64,000 nt of DNA from Cyathus striatus (taxonomy: Eukaryota; Basidiomycota; Agaricomycetes; Agaricales; Nidulariaceae): the NCBI GenBank assembly GCA_025738555.1, contig JAOVFP010000006.1, positions 2,232,001-2,296,000 on the forward strand, read 5' to 3'. Under the pieces are notes generated by a model, which was not told the DNA's origin, did not search any database, and saw only the letters and a list, made by a program, of their open reading frames with translations. The translations under genes were made by a program, and so were the position numbers. This document shows, one piece after another, positions 43,301 to 54,993 of this stretch. Position 1 is the stretch's first letter. Each line of letters begins with the position of its first letter.

Positions 43301-44172
43301 GCGCACTCGTGTTACACACATAATTCACGCAGCCTGGGAGCTAAACTTCAACTGGAGTCTTGACAGGTTTGAGAAAACACACATTGCAGGTGTTCGAAAT
43401 CTTGTGGATCTGGCACTAAGCTCTCCTCAAGTGACTTGTCCGAAACTGGTGTTTATCTCATCTATTGGGACGGTCTCCGGATATAGCTCTTCTTCTCCCA
43501 TCCCAGAGGTACCGTTTGATGATCCAGCCGTGGCTGGCGAGGAAGGATATTCTGAAGCTAAATACGTTGCTGAACGCATTGTCGATCAGGCATCATTGGT
43601 AGGTCTTCGAGGCACTGTGATACGCTCCGGACAGCTTTCTGGCTCGACAGTTGGAGGACATTGGGCGGCGTCAGAATATATCCCCACGCTCTTCCGCTCA
43701 AGCATGAGTCTTGGTAAACTCCCTGCTGATCTTCCTGTACGTTTGTTCTTTACCACGCTAAAATTACCATTTCTAATTTTGATGCAAGGATGTCCGCTGG
43801 CTGCCAGCAGATATCGCAGCTGCATCCGTGTTGGACATAGCTTTCCACGACGAGCCAAGTACACCTGTATCCTCCTCGGACTCTGGCAGCTTGAACTATT
43901 ATCACCTTGAGAATCCTACGAAAACGTCCTGGAAGGACATCCTAAAGATGTTCTGTGCTGCATCCGGACGGAACCTGGAAGAAGTTCCTACGAACGTTTG
44001 GCTAAAGGAGATGGAGGTAGCTGCAGGCAGCGGGAAAGCAGATGATTTCCCAGCACTGGCTCTGCATCAGTTCTATAGTGATTATGCGTTGAGCGGGAGC
44101 ACTGGGGCATCGCCCAGCCTTGATACGACAAAAGCAGCTCGGATTTCTCCGGGGTTAATTTTGGAGAGATAA
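40347..44172 (+). CDS. NRPS-like adenylate-forming reductase (A-T-R), multiple frame breaks in the T-R linker
   Basis: Activates a carboxylic acid as adenylate, loads it on a carrier domain and releases it by NADPH-dependent reduction. Well-supported exons: 40347-40676, 40740-41123, 41177-41472, 41525-41663, 41721-41814, 41858-41901, 41954-41996, 42047-42498, 42548-43244, 43299-43736, 43789-44172. A domain: YYIHSSGSQGHPKPIPYTHR, VPLFH, VNAYGSSETS, DPLGYSTTDLW, VTVLSNGEKT. Carrier: ADFFEFGLDSLHA with the phosphopantetheine serine. Reductase: VILTGGTGSLGSHIL, FISSIGTVSGY, GYSEAKYVAER (Tyr/Lys pair), WLPADIAAASVLDIAFHD. Frame breaks occur near 42318, 42562, 42680 and 42755-42775, the last around a TGA, all between the end of A and the Asn/Gly-rich linker before R. 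Catalytic motifs are otherwise intact, so this is a recent pseudogene or a badly sequenced stretch. Substrate unknown. Confidence 0.85.
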
Positions 44173-44602
44173 CGGAGGACCTGATGCGGAAATATACAAG
44201 ATGGTTCGACCTACTGTAGTAGATACTTGTACCCAGGCGTTCAACCGCCTATGTATTACAATACTCGAAAAAATTAACTGCACGCCACTTTTTAATCGCG
44301 ACTTCTGAATCGGTTGACCGTCAGATCTTGAGTGCAATGTTGAAAAGTAAAGAGCAAGCACAACAAGAAACAAACAACGTCGTATGCTTACTTATTTGAT
44401 AACCGCCCAAACCATGTTCCTAAAATTCTCGTTAGCGCCCGTTCATCATGCCATCTGCCACAGATGACTTCTCGAGGCTGTCCTCCCTTGAGTAAGGCGT
44501 CAAACGCCTGGGGTTCATCTTTCACTCGTCCACATCGCACTTGCGCTGCACCGCTGCCAGGCTAGCACCTTGCAGGTCTAACTTATACTCAAATACCTAG
44601 TT
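44173..44602. other. Intergenic region, nothing recognised
   Basis: Short gap between the reductase stop and the next plus-strand gene. It may hold that gene's promoter, but no clear TATA box was seen. Confidence 0.4.
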
Positions 44603-45412
44603 ATGTCGTCTCCATATGACCAAGCATTGCTCGCTGATGCGCCAGCAGCGACAAAAGCACAGATTCAAGTGAGTATTTGTATCTTTTCTCATGGCTCTTT
44701 CGCTGCATTTCGAAGGACGGTGTCAAACTAATTGATTTTATGATCATCGTAGGGTGGCTACGATACCGATATTCTGCGGCCTAATCGTGTCACTCCACCA
44801 ATTTCCGGCGGGCGCGATGTTGAAAGAGGGCTGATGTCGTCTTCCCAGGACCGGTTGGCATCAAGAGAACGGTTGGCGACAAAGGAACATATCCGACCAG
44901 TGCCACCACCGAAGGTTCCATTCTGGCGCACTACAAAGGGGATGATTATTATGGCGATTGCAGCAATCGTGGTCATTGCTGCTGTGATTGGAGGGGCAGT
45001 GGGAGGGACAAATAATCGGAAGCAAGGCGGGGTACTTAGTAATTTACCGTCATCGTCGTCGTCATCGTCATCGTCAAGCACCAGTGCCGCTTCAAATACG
45101 AGTTCGTCTGCTACCAGTACGGTCGCCTCCGACACTAGTTCACTTGTCAGTGTGAGCGCCTCCAGTGTCGCTTCAAATACGAGTACATTTGCTGTCACTA
45201 CAACGATCACCACCGCTACTCTAGGTGAAGCTTCTCTAACCAGTACTATTACTCTAACTAGTACTATTATTCAAACTAGTACTATTACTCAAACTGGTAC
45301 TATTACTCAAGGTGAAGCAAGCGATGATCCTGGTTCTGCCTCTCCGACTTCCTCTGGGGCACCATCTCGGCCTAGCGACCAGGAGTTATCGGAACCCGAG
45401 ACGATTCCATAA
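44603..45412 (+). CDS. Ser/Thr-rich single-pass membrane protein (241 aa)
   Basis: Exons 44603-44668 and 44753-45412, together 242 codons. N-terminal cytoplasmic part (MSSPYDQALLADAPAATKAQ, then RLASRERLATKEHIRPVPPP), then PFWRTTKG and a membrane helix (MIIMAIAAIVVIAAVIGGAV) with GGTNNRK after it. The extracellular part is a Ser run encoded by TCN repeats (45047-45077), followed by imperfect Thr/Ile repeats (TSTIT, TSTIIQ, TSTITQ, TGTITQ) at 45240-45310. Such regions are usually heavily O-mannosylated wall-facing stalks. Shares the helix-flank signature with the protein at 38965. Confidence 0.7.
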
Positions 45413-46570
45413 TGCACAGTATCGTGGCATCGTTACAATCAAGGACTGCTTTTTGCTACTGTACGATGAATAGTGCAATCGGAACAGTCTACTTCATATA
45501 TACCATAAGCTTTCTATCTTTTACCATTCCTACAGCTATGTCATTTCTCTACTATTAGGGTTTGTCAATAGGATGCCTGAGCGTTTGAATTGTGTACGCA
45601 GTGCTTAACTTTATGATACCCATACCGCTTGTTAAGCTGTCTGGAATCTATATCATGAACGGGACAAGTTGATGTTTGCGTGTCATGTTTGCCCTTTGTT
45701 GTCACTGAAAGTTAACGGTTGTGACGGCTACCCTACTTACAACCATCACCAGCGCAGTGACCATGTCCTGCCGTATCCTTCAGCTACAGAAGAACTTAAC
45801 AGGACTGCACATCAACTTCAACAACCGCATGTAGGCTTATCGTCAGCAAGCTCTATTCGAACAGTTCCATGACCCTGGTCCCTGGCGCCATGAACTTCAA
45901 TAAAGCTTGACGCTGAAGTTACAAATTTGAAGCTCTTGAGTTCTATCATTCAGACCTCTGTAGGGAAGATCTAGCCGTGATACAGTCTTACAAAGTCGCC
46001 TACCATACGAGCTTTTCAGTGATTCCGATAGAACGTGTGAAGGCAGTGAAGGCATCCGATGATTGAACCGCAACTAGAAGGCGAAACTCGTCGGGCGCTG
46101 CGGATAAGCTGGATGAATCGATGACCCTTGAAGCAGGCAAGGGTCCACCTTCTACGGCGCGTTCCCGCCTCCCTCGAAGAATATCATTCTTTGTGTCTCC
46201 AGCGTTCACATTTCCAGCAACGCATAAATGCCTCACATTCCCCACCTTTCACCTACTTGACACATACACACATGCATATTACAACTACTCGGTATTCGAT
46301 ATCAGTTTAGGCGCATTTCCAATGGATCAAAAACAGCTGAACAACATACTGCTAGACTCATGGTCCATGGATCATTAACGGAATGCCAAGCCCATGTTGC
46401 TTATCCTGTCCTGTCAATTACATTCAAGCGTCGACGGCTATAAATGTCCGGCAATGAAGGAAGACGTTCTTCCTTCTTCACCCTTCCTGCTTTCTTTCGT
46501 ATTCCCCTCTTCTATCTCCTAGGACGAGGATCATTAGGTTCTCTGCTTGCTACTTTGGACGTCCTCGACA
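45413..46570. other. Intergenic region, nothing recognised
   Basis: No open frame with family resemblance; a few short frames around 46121-46378 look like chance. Confidence 0.4.
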
Positions 46571-48007
46571 ATGATCCCCGCCGCTCTTTCCAGTCTTGTA
46601 GCTCTTGCTGCTTTTTCCGCTCCTTTTGTTAAGGCCCAACAGGCTACATTCCCCGCCACCGCTTTGGCTGACAAGCACTTCCCCTGGCCCACTGGAATCG
46701 TAAGCTATCTCTTAAGTTTTGCTTAATGTGGGGCATTTTAGACTAACGGTGTTATAGCCCTATAAAGCCGACACTGATACGAACCTCGTTCGAGGAGGCC
46801 AACATGGCTACAACATTTGCAACTCTACGACTGAAGGTCAAGACTCTCTCTGCCAGACCTCGTTCGTGAATTCCATTGAAGGTGCGTTCAAAGTTCTCTA
46901 CTGAAAAGGGCCTTCGGCCATGCCTTCGGGTCCTACAGTGCCTGTTTCAAACATTTGGTCGAATCCCTGATATATTTCTCCCTTTGATTATCAGACTTCT
47001 GCCTCTGGGGGCCGCCGACACCCAATAGTGAGGTAGGCTCTACCGAGGGAGAGATGGTCGCATGGTGCACGAAGGCTGGTCACGGCACGCGTCTCATACC
47101 GAGAGGCGCGCTCACCGGCGTCCAATGGATTCGCACCCCCGACTATGTCGCTGTCATCGGCTACCTCGACCAGACCAAAGTTAACATCGCTGCTGGTGAT
47201 TATGGAGGTGAGATGGACCCCCATGGTGCTGACCTTCGCGGAAATCCTCTCGGTGGGCTGATGTACTCCAATGCATGGGGTTCTGGAGGGGAGGACTACG
47301 GTCAAGTTATCGAATGGCATAAGTCAGTAATCTGATCTCGAGTTGTAATCCACTCGTCTTACAACTGTTTCCTTTAGCTTCATCGGCGGGGACTCCTTCT
47401 GCTTGAAAGCCTGTGATCCTGCAGGACCAAATGCCGCCCACTTCTGCGAGCACATCTACGACCGCATTGGATGTTCCTACAACGTCCCCAACAACGCCCA
47501 AAACCGTGTGTTCGAATCTTGCGATGGCGAAAACCAGGACTATCCTGGCATTTATACCTCTGACGGCGTTACGATGACATACAAGCAACCCGCCGAATCC
47601 CTTGGTGCTATCTCTACCATGCCTTATACCCCCCGAGTCCCGCAGACGTCGAACTGCGTGACTTACGACAGTGCATCACTCTATTCTGGCCTCGTTACCA
47701 TTCCATCGAACAGCGCTGTATCCACCACCTCGAGCTCTGCGGCCAGCAGTACCGTGACCTCGTCAGGCGTTTCTAGCAGTGTAACGTCCTCTGTCGGTAC
47801 CTCCAGTGGTGCCAGTTCATCTGTGTCGGGTTCGACATCCCGTAGCACCGCCTCCGGTGCCGCTTCTACGCGTGCTCCTGCTAGCTCAAGTGCCACGAGC
47901 TCGGTACCGCTCAGGGTGCTCAGTCGTCGACTAGTGATGCTACTGCCATGGCAATTTCGGGTATCTCAGTTCTAGGAGTTGTTTTTTCAGCGCTCTTTTT
48001 ATCTTAA
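46571..48007 (+). CDS. Macrofage-activating-glycoprotein-like secreted protein, frame break before the GPI-type tail
   Basis: Exons 46571-46699, 46758-46881, 46995-47322, 47378-48007. Signal peptide MIPAALSSLVALAAFSAPFV KA, then a Cys-rich domain of a basidiomycete family commonly annotated as macrofage activating glycoprotein: GYNICNSTTEGQDSLCQTSF, FCLWGPPTPNSEVGSTEGEM, VAWCTKAGHGTRLIPRGALT, GDYGGEMDPHGADLRGNPLG, HNFIGGDSFCLKACDPAGPN, CEHIYDRIGCSYNVP, FESCDGENQDYPGIY. A Ser/Thr-rich stalk follows. Near 47900 one base appears missing. In the frame beyond it lies a typical hydrophobic GPI-signal end (AMAISGISVLGVVFSALFLS, stop at 48007). As written the frame ends at 47975 with an unrelated basic tail. 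Cell-wall or extracellular role inferred. Confidence 0.8.
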
Positions 48008-48261
48008 TTAATGACTTTACATAAGCCATGACGAACCCTCGCCGACTAACTATCATCGTATCGTATGATATTTAATCAAGCTGTTTCGGACTTTAATTAA
48101 TTGATGTAAACTGTTTATTGGAATGTCGTACTAAAAGTGCATGTCCGCTCTGTTGTCTACATTCTACGGTGAACACTACTAAGTTACCAATAACAGATTC
48201 TAAAATATATATACTGAAGCTTGAAGTTGAATAGGTAGAAAATGTCCTGCGAGCCATTATT

Positions 48262-49560
48262 CTATACATGAGGAGCAAAATTTACCCATGTAGTCTGTTT
48301 AAATACTGCCACAGGCAAACTTCTGAGAGTAACCAAAGCTAAAACCAACAACATCACTCGTGCAAGTACATACAACATCGAAACCGAAACGACAAGAAAT
48401 AGCATAAAAATAAATACTACATATTGCAGTCCCGGGCTAATCTTTCCACGATGATCAAGATAATTAACTATGTTAAGGAAAATCGCAGCAAGTGGACAAA
48501 GCGTGGTCGTTATCGCAGCTGCACGCCATAGCACCAACTCTGTATGGGATGGAAATTCAAATGACCACGCTATGCAGTGGATCGCACCGAACACGATTGC
48601 GACTACTGAAGAAGTTACTGAGACTTCGACGACTGGGTCTTCCACCCCTACGATTATTTCTGCGTAGTACGGGTGCATCTTTTTGTTGACCTCGTCTACT
48701 TCACTTGCTGAGACGAGGTCAGCGAGGTATTGGAATACGGAGGTGAGCATGTCTGTGTCTTGTATCTCGCCCGCCTTACTATTGGAAATGTAAGCTTCTG
48801 ATTTTATACTGAAGTTAGTGTACAACTTGGAAGATACGAAGGCGAGTGTACCTCCTTCAGCGAGTAAAGGAACCATCACAGGGCATCTTACATCCAGTGG
48901 TTTATTCCACCAGAAGAAATACATAATCAGGTTTAACACTGAGAATGAAAGCGTCACAAGCTCCAACTTCGTGACTGGAATGCGTTGGACGCCACGGGCG
49001 ATGCACTGAACGGTAAACCAGGTCGTTTGAACTAATGCAACTCCTTTCGCTAGAAAATCGCCTTTACTCCTGTCTTCTATCTCCTTTTGAGATATGCTCG
49101 GCCAGGTTATTATCTTGGAGTTATAAAAGGTTTCTAATTCCCTGAAATTTAGTGGACGAATTGGCTGGTCGTCGACGCAGAGCATAAATCCTCCCATTTG
49201 TAGAAAGAAGCCGTGTGCTAATGTCCATCCGTTTTCTAGGGGATGGGATAATAGCGATTAAAAACTCTTTATCAACACAGATACTAGAATACCTTGTCGC
49301 AATCGTGCGATGCGCCTAGCACTCACCCATTGTCGAATAGCCCAGAGAATAATTACTTCAGGCGCGGCAAGCGCCCAAAACATATACCCTAATCTACGGA
49401 GGGCAATTTTAAGCCAAGAGTCAGAAAGAGCTGGGATATTAGGGTGAACGGAAAGCCAGGTGCAAGCAAAAGTAGCAACAAGGCAGCTCCAGATAATATC
49501 CTGGAGACTTCGCTTTTCTTCTGCGTCGGATGCAGATTGCTGCTCGAAAACATGTCGTGG
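48262..49560 (-). CDS. Multi-pass membrane protein of an Agaricomycete-specific family, 5' end uncertain
   Basis: Exon 48262-49235 joins an upstream exon 49293 to about 49560 (EEKRSLQDIIWSCLVATFAC, TWLSVHPNIPALSDSWLKIA, APEVIILWAIRQW). This continues into ENGWTLAHGFFLQMGGFMLC, and later FWWNKPLDVRCPV. At least six hydrophobic segments are visible (VTLSFSVLNLIMYFFWW, VVAIVFGAIHCIAWSFEFP, AAAITTTLCPLAAIFLNIV, QYVVFIFMLFLVVSVSMLYV, and others). The SLxDIIWSC..TWxxVHPNIP..ILWAxRQW and NGWTLxHGFFLQMGGF signatures are widespread in mushroom genomes in proteins of unknown function. The start, probably a signal-peptide exon, was not found above 49560. Confidence 0.7.
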
Positions 49561-50030
49561 AGTTAGTTATCTGGTAGCCAGAGCTTTGAAATGTGGAATA
49601 GCCGGACAGATAAATATTTGAGCGTCCGCGAATTTCGCATTATGGATGCATGCGGTCTCGGGACGTTATGAAGAATTCCAAAATCCTTCTTGGTACTATG
49701 ACGCACGAACTTAGCTTAAATGAACTGTAGGCGCTGAAGTAGACGGGAGCTTGACGTGATGGTTGCAAGACGGGGAAGGGGTCCTAGCCTCATTAGAAAG
49801 GTCACTGAAACCAATACATTCTTAAGGCAATAATATCAAACCACAAGAATGGAAGATGTCCAGGTAAGGAGGAATAGACGACGAGTGAGTCAACGAACGT
49901 TCAAGAAAGGATTATCGTCGATGGAATTGCGTCTTGGCTAGATGGAAACCCTGGTTAACCGTCAAGTTCAAGTAGGAAGTGCTGGATCATATCGAACAAC
50001 GACATTGAAGACCGTGTAGACTCTAGAGGA

Positions 50031-51496
50031 ATGGAATGTCACGGTAAGAAGTCAAAGTCAAAGAGAGCAGACAGGTGGATCAAATCCCGCGCCCCAAACA
50101 AACATGCCCCAACAACACGAATTCGGGCCGCGCCCCTCCGCTTGTCACCTCCATCCACGAAATCCAGCGGCATCTTTCCCTCTGCAGTCTTTAGCATTAT
50201 TCAAATGTCTTGTGGAACGCCAGCAATATCACCAACGTCTTCTATGTCATCAGACACGTCTCCAAGAAGTACTCCAGCACAAGAAAGTCGCGTCCCAGTC
50301 TACGATACTGAAGAAAAGCAAGGGTTGTATTCAAACGAACCAAGCGTCGAAGATCTAGCAATATCTCCCTTAAACTTTGGAGTCGAGCTGGAATTCAATG
50401 CTAAGCTAAAGGAGAAGGGCCTAGAGCTGTTTTACCAGCTTCAAACGGACCAAGAAGACGAAGACTCATGTGCCGTTTCTGACTCCGGGAGTTCTGCGAG
50501 AACGGTGACCGCCAGATCGTCAACATGTGATTTAGAATGGGAAGATATCGCTGAGGTTATCAAGGCTGTACTTGAGCGGTGCTGCTTGCTTAAAGCCAAG
50601 ATATCATACTTGCGGGATCCGGATGAGTGCTACGACCGGTGGATTGTGAGTAAAGAGTTCTCAATTGAAATCGAGGATTCAGATTACTGTGAGTGGAGAT
50701 CTTTCAGCTTTGAACTGACGCTTTAAATAACTCGATGCCAGTCGGAATTGAGCTTGTAACGCCGGTGTTATCGACCAACAGGGACTGGAAGTACCTCCTA
50801 CGAATGGTCCTGGACACGCTGAACGAGTACCTGGAACTGCTGTTTTCTCGAGACTGCGGGGCGCACATTCACCTTTCACCACTCCACGGCCGATGGACAT
50901 TGCCAGCTGCTAAGAACATCGCCAAAGCCGTGATATACTTCGATCCTATTATTGAGACCCTGCTACCGCCCGAGCGACGTAAGAACTTCTGGTGTTTCAG
51001 TAATACGTCCGCACCGCAAGTGAACGTCGACCTGCAAGTGTTAGAACCAATGATAGCATTGGACGTGAGTGAAAAAGGGAAAGACGATAACCATTCAACT
51101 GCAGCCAAGCCTAGACCGGATTTCAAGCAGACCTTTACGCATATATCCACCTTCCCCACCCTTGCCTCGCTCATAAACTACATCTCGCCGGATAAATGCC
51201 ACTCATGGAACTTCAGGCACCTCTCCCCGGACGCAAAATGTGGCACGGTCGAGTTCCGCCGTCCGCGAATGGTACAAGACAGTATGGTGCTTATCAGGTG
51301 GGTGTTGTTTTGTATAGGATTCGTACGCGCAGCGCAATCCCCAGCGACGAAATGGGATGTCATTGAAGGGTTCAAAGAGTGGCCGGGGATAGAAACCCTC
51401 CAGGCGTTCGTGCTTTCGGGTATTATGAGTCAGGACGGAGAGTGGGCTTTCAGAATCTTGGACGGCTTGTTTGAGGATAGAAAGGATAAGGATTAG
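50031..51496 (+). CDS. Putative amidoligase enzyme (amidoligase_2 type)
   Basis: Exons 50031-50688 and 50742-51496. Motifs: LNFGVELEF early, FGIELVTPVLST at the start of exon 2, DCGAHIHLSP, IYFDPIIETLLPPERRKNFW, then SWNFRHLSPDAKCGTVEFRR. The two Glu-containing GVELE/GIELVTPVL strands, the HIHLS motif and the TVEFRR strand correspond to the glutamine-synthetase-like/amidoligase fold predicted to form amide bonds, with Glu and His as metal or catalytic residues. About the first 100 residues are low-complexity, so a later ATG (50205 or 50226) may be the true start. A decayed 3' copy lies at 19448-19770. The substrate is unknown; function comes from motif recognition only. Confidence 0.75.
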
Positions 51497-51565
51497 ACGC
51501 ACATGGTTTGTAAGTAGTATACATGATAGACATAAGTAATCGTATTCCAACTTCAAAGGTATCAT

Positions 51566-53157
51566 TTACCAAGATGGTAATTGTCCTCCCAATGCAGTTC
51601 TATAGTTCGGTGGTGGTGCGGGCGTGTCTCCTCGGTCTATATCACCTCCTCCTATCTGAGATCTTGCCCTGTTGGGGGCAAGCTTAGGCATGGGCTCCGG
51701 TTGCCTATTAGGAAGCGTATCGCCGTTCCCAATAACGCTCCCTCCACCTTGATGCAAAACGTTCACAACCTCTTGAGCTAGTGCCTGAAGGACTACATCA
51801 CGATCAGTGATAGTCCCAGTTCCAAGCGCATTGTTGAGAGGCGATGTAGTATCAGCAGTAGACATGAACGAAGTCTGCTTCGCAATAGCCTGTTCATGGC
51901 CACTCTGCGCAAGACGCTGTGGCTGAAGCACAAGCCCACTAGCAACGGAGGGTTTCCGGCTAGCAAGTGCACTTGTACTCCTGGAAGTCAATTGTGATCC
52001 ATCATACGGGAGTTCCTGTATGCGCTCGCGATCCTCCTGTGATTTGGCAGCCCGGAAAGCTACAGTGGGATCAAGCTGTCGCACAGGGACGCCGTAATCA
52101 AAGAATGAGGAATTTGGTCGGCTCTTGCGGCGCCACAATAAAAAGATGACCAGAATGAGAAAGATTGTCACCCCGCCGATTATGCCCCCGACTATTGCCC
52201 CGATATTGGTATGACTAGTACTTGTAACAGCGACGCCAGTTGCTGAAGAAGTCGCAGCAGCACTGCTAGCGTTCCCAGCAGTTGATGAAAACGAAGATGA
52301 GCTGCTAGTGCTGCTAGAACTCGGCAAAGGAGTGGAAATCAGCACCGACATGGGAACAGATGTAGTCGCGGCAGTCGAGGATGCAAAAGCGCCGACACCT
52401 GTGAGAACAGGAGTGGGGACAACCTGTAAGTAGTTGTACGTCTCAGTACCATAACGGGTGAGATTAAAAAAGATACTTACAGTGGCAGGTATTGCGGACA
52501 CCAGTTTGGCCGCAGCAGTAAAGTTGTTAAACATATCGATTGATGGTGGATTGATAGCACTATAAAAAGATGTTAAGCGTGATGCCCGAAGAAAAGAATA
52601 AGGACCATTGGCATCACATACCCGACCATTCCAGCCGCACAATGGGATGATGGTGTTGTTACTTCACAGAAAAACCATATGGCTGACGTTGATAGAGTGA
52701 GGTGAAGATAATAAAACAATCTCCAGAAAATCACTCACGAGCACTGGCATTCATGATGATCAAGTTCCAACTAACCACCGGCCCATCAAAATCAGCACCC
52801 CGCCCTTGAAAGCCGCTTGAGAATCCTCCGGGCAGAGGTTCGCAGGGGTTCTCAAAGCTGGATTGTGTAACAGTATGGACACTATCGAATTAAAGTTCAA
52901 GTTAGCTCGTAACATGCGTAGATAGCAAAACGTACTCTCCACCGAAGATGAATGTTACAGTGTCATTAACCTGCGCTGAAGTTGTAGAAGGATCATAAAA
53001 GCTCCCCTCAACTCCCACAACCACCTGTACAGAGTTAGAAAGAGGTTAGGGACATCGGCAACCAAACAATGGAACATACCATGTGAGTTGTAGCGGCAAA
53101 GACCCGCAACGCAAACCCAACCAACAGAGCATAGTAAAGACAGGAGTTTTTAGGCAT
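51566..53157 (-). CDS. Membrane-anchored cupredoxin with cytoplasmic tail (435 aa)
   Basis: Six exons (53080-53157, 52936-53024, 52739-52881, 52622-52682, 52491-52559, 51566-52433) sum exactly to 436 codons. Signal peptide MPKNSCLYYALLVGFALRVF is followed by a cupredoxin domain: VVVGVEGSFYDP, TVTFIFGGDVHTVTQSSFEN, APIWFFCEVTTPSSHCAAGM, VGAINPPS. All four type-1 copper ligands are seen: His in DVHTVTQ, Cys in WFFCEV, His in SSHC, Met in AGMVGAI. A Ser/Thr-rich stalk leads to the helix IGAIVGGIIGGVTIFLILVI followed by LLWRRK, then about 190 cytoplasmic residues ending in a Pro-rich motif. Most fungal members end in a GPI signal, so a helix plus long tail is less usual. Intron 52434-52490 (57 nt) is stop-free and in frame. 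Confidence 0.85.
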
Positions 53158-54918
53158 TGTCGTTGCTTTGCAACCAGCTTCGACAATTTCAGCAGAGAGA
53201 AAGAAAAGAGTTAGGTCCGGGAGGCCTTGTTAACAACACGTCCCCCACAATCATTATAGCTCGAGATGGCCATCAAAGAGATCAAAGGGACAGGAGCTGA
53301 TACCTTCTGTGTGTGAACCCAGAGAACTGGAAGGTACTGTCCACGTCTAAAGCGACCACAAAGTCATACAGTGGCTGGCCTTCATCAACAGCAAAACACT
53401 GCCTTGACGCTATATTTACATCTCTGCCCCGTTTATGTGTAGAGAGTCCCATGAAGCGTGGCAACCGTATACCCTCTTGTATTCTTTATCAGGACCACAT
53501 ATGAATTCAGATGTTACTGTAGATTGGCGACTAGAGAAAGGTATGCGCATGGGAATGCCCACAGTAAACCTTTTGTCTCCGTTCCATCGTTAAAAGGGCC
53601 GATGAAGGAAACCAAAGTTCGCCAGATAATGACAAAGAATCGTTAGAACAAGTCAAAAGATAATATAGAAGAGTTTGGAGATTCGAGGATGAAGGCGGTG
53701 AACATTGATGAAATATGAAGTTTCCACTGGAAATCAACAGGTGGCAAGAAAGGGTGTTGAGCGGAACGGCGACGGCTGTGAACTTCTTGCTTGAAGAGCT
53801 AAAATTATAATATCAACATGATCAAACAAAGTCACCTATTTGAGTCACGTGTATGATAAAGCACTTGCCAGGTATTTACAAACTCAGTCTACTGACCGGG
53901 ATCGGTCGCGCAGCGTGCAGCCCGGGGACATCCGTCGGAACCACTGCAGGAATGCGGCGGCTAAAGTAAACGGTGTGCAGTCTTCCTGATATGTAAGTAG
54001 AACATACCGTTCTGTACTCCAGGGCGTTGGCTTGCGCCCATCTCACTGTTCTTATTCCTCGTTTCAAAATGAACATAACCTCTCAACTGTGATTCATTGC
54101 GTTCTCATGGCTTTATTGCCAGACCAATAAGCACAAGGTCTCTCCACACTGTACGGCGCAGTGAGCATAATGGATGTCGTACTTTTCGCTGTACTACTTA
54201 GTATCTTATTACTTCTAATGGTGGGGCATCATTTATCATATTTATTCGTTTCGTTATGATATTTCGACTCTCGAGGTAACCTTGTGTACGCAGTCCGATT
54301 ACCCTTCAAACCAACCTTCAATTGCATGCAATGAGTCGGATTCGTTACCATGGATCAACCAAACTTCAGATGCAGAAATTTTTACATTAGCTTATGAGTA
54401 GCACCTAAAGCGTTATCTTGGCTCCTTCTAAATTTCCGAATCCAGCTGATGAGTTATGATCTGGGCAGTGCAATAGCTCATCGCGTAATCTTCAAAATCA
54501 CCGTGAGCGTTAATGTGCATAGAGTACAAGCACACATGAAACCGGTTTCATTCGGTTCTCATGATGTAGTATGACGCAAAAACCAGGTCTTCTCTCACAG
54601 TATAGCAGCATACCTGCCAACTTAGCGAAGCTCTACGCAATATCGTTCCTTAAAAGGTTCCGATATGTCTAACATGTGACAGCAACCTCCGGGACTCAAC
54701 GCTCAGAAGCTCCACTTCGCTATTTTATGCACATCATCCCTGTCAATCAGATATCTTGGGCATGACCAGGTAAAATATCAGCACGTTGTATTCTGCATAC
54801 GAATGATAAGCATTATGAGTATCTTGAAGTTTCTTCACAGGATTCCATAACCATTCCCATGACATATTATATGTCAAAAACATCAACACCAAAGCGGAAG
54901 GCCCCTCGTCGAGTAGCG
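53158..54918. other. Intergenic region ahead of the hydrophobin cluster
   Basis: No supported gene. The last ~250 bp (from about 54685) carry blocks repeated before the other two hydrophobin genes, so they belong to the duplicated promoter. Confidence 0.5.
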
Positions 54919-54925
54919 TATAAAA
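54919..54925 (+). promoter_or_regulatory. TATA box of hydrophobin 1
   Basis: TATAAAA 75 bp ahead of the ATG at 54994. It is followed by the conserved leader TTCTTCAGCTCAGAAC found in all three hydrophobin genes. Confidence 0.65.
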
Positions 54926-54993
54926 GCTTCCAATTACTTTGGACATTCTTCAGCTCAGAACAACACAACAGTTCCTTAGCTATTTCAACCAAC

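Noticed and set aside
40347..53157. A secondary-metabolite gene cluster around the A-T-R reductase
   Set aside because: Neighbours are membrane, wall and housekeeping-type proteins. No P450, dedicated transporter or pathway regulator is adjacent, and the O-methyltransferase is 38 kb away.
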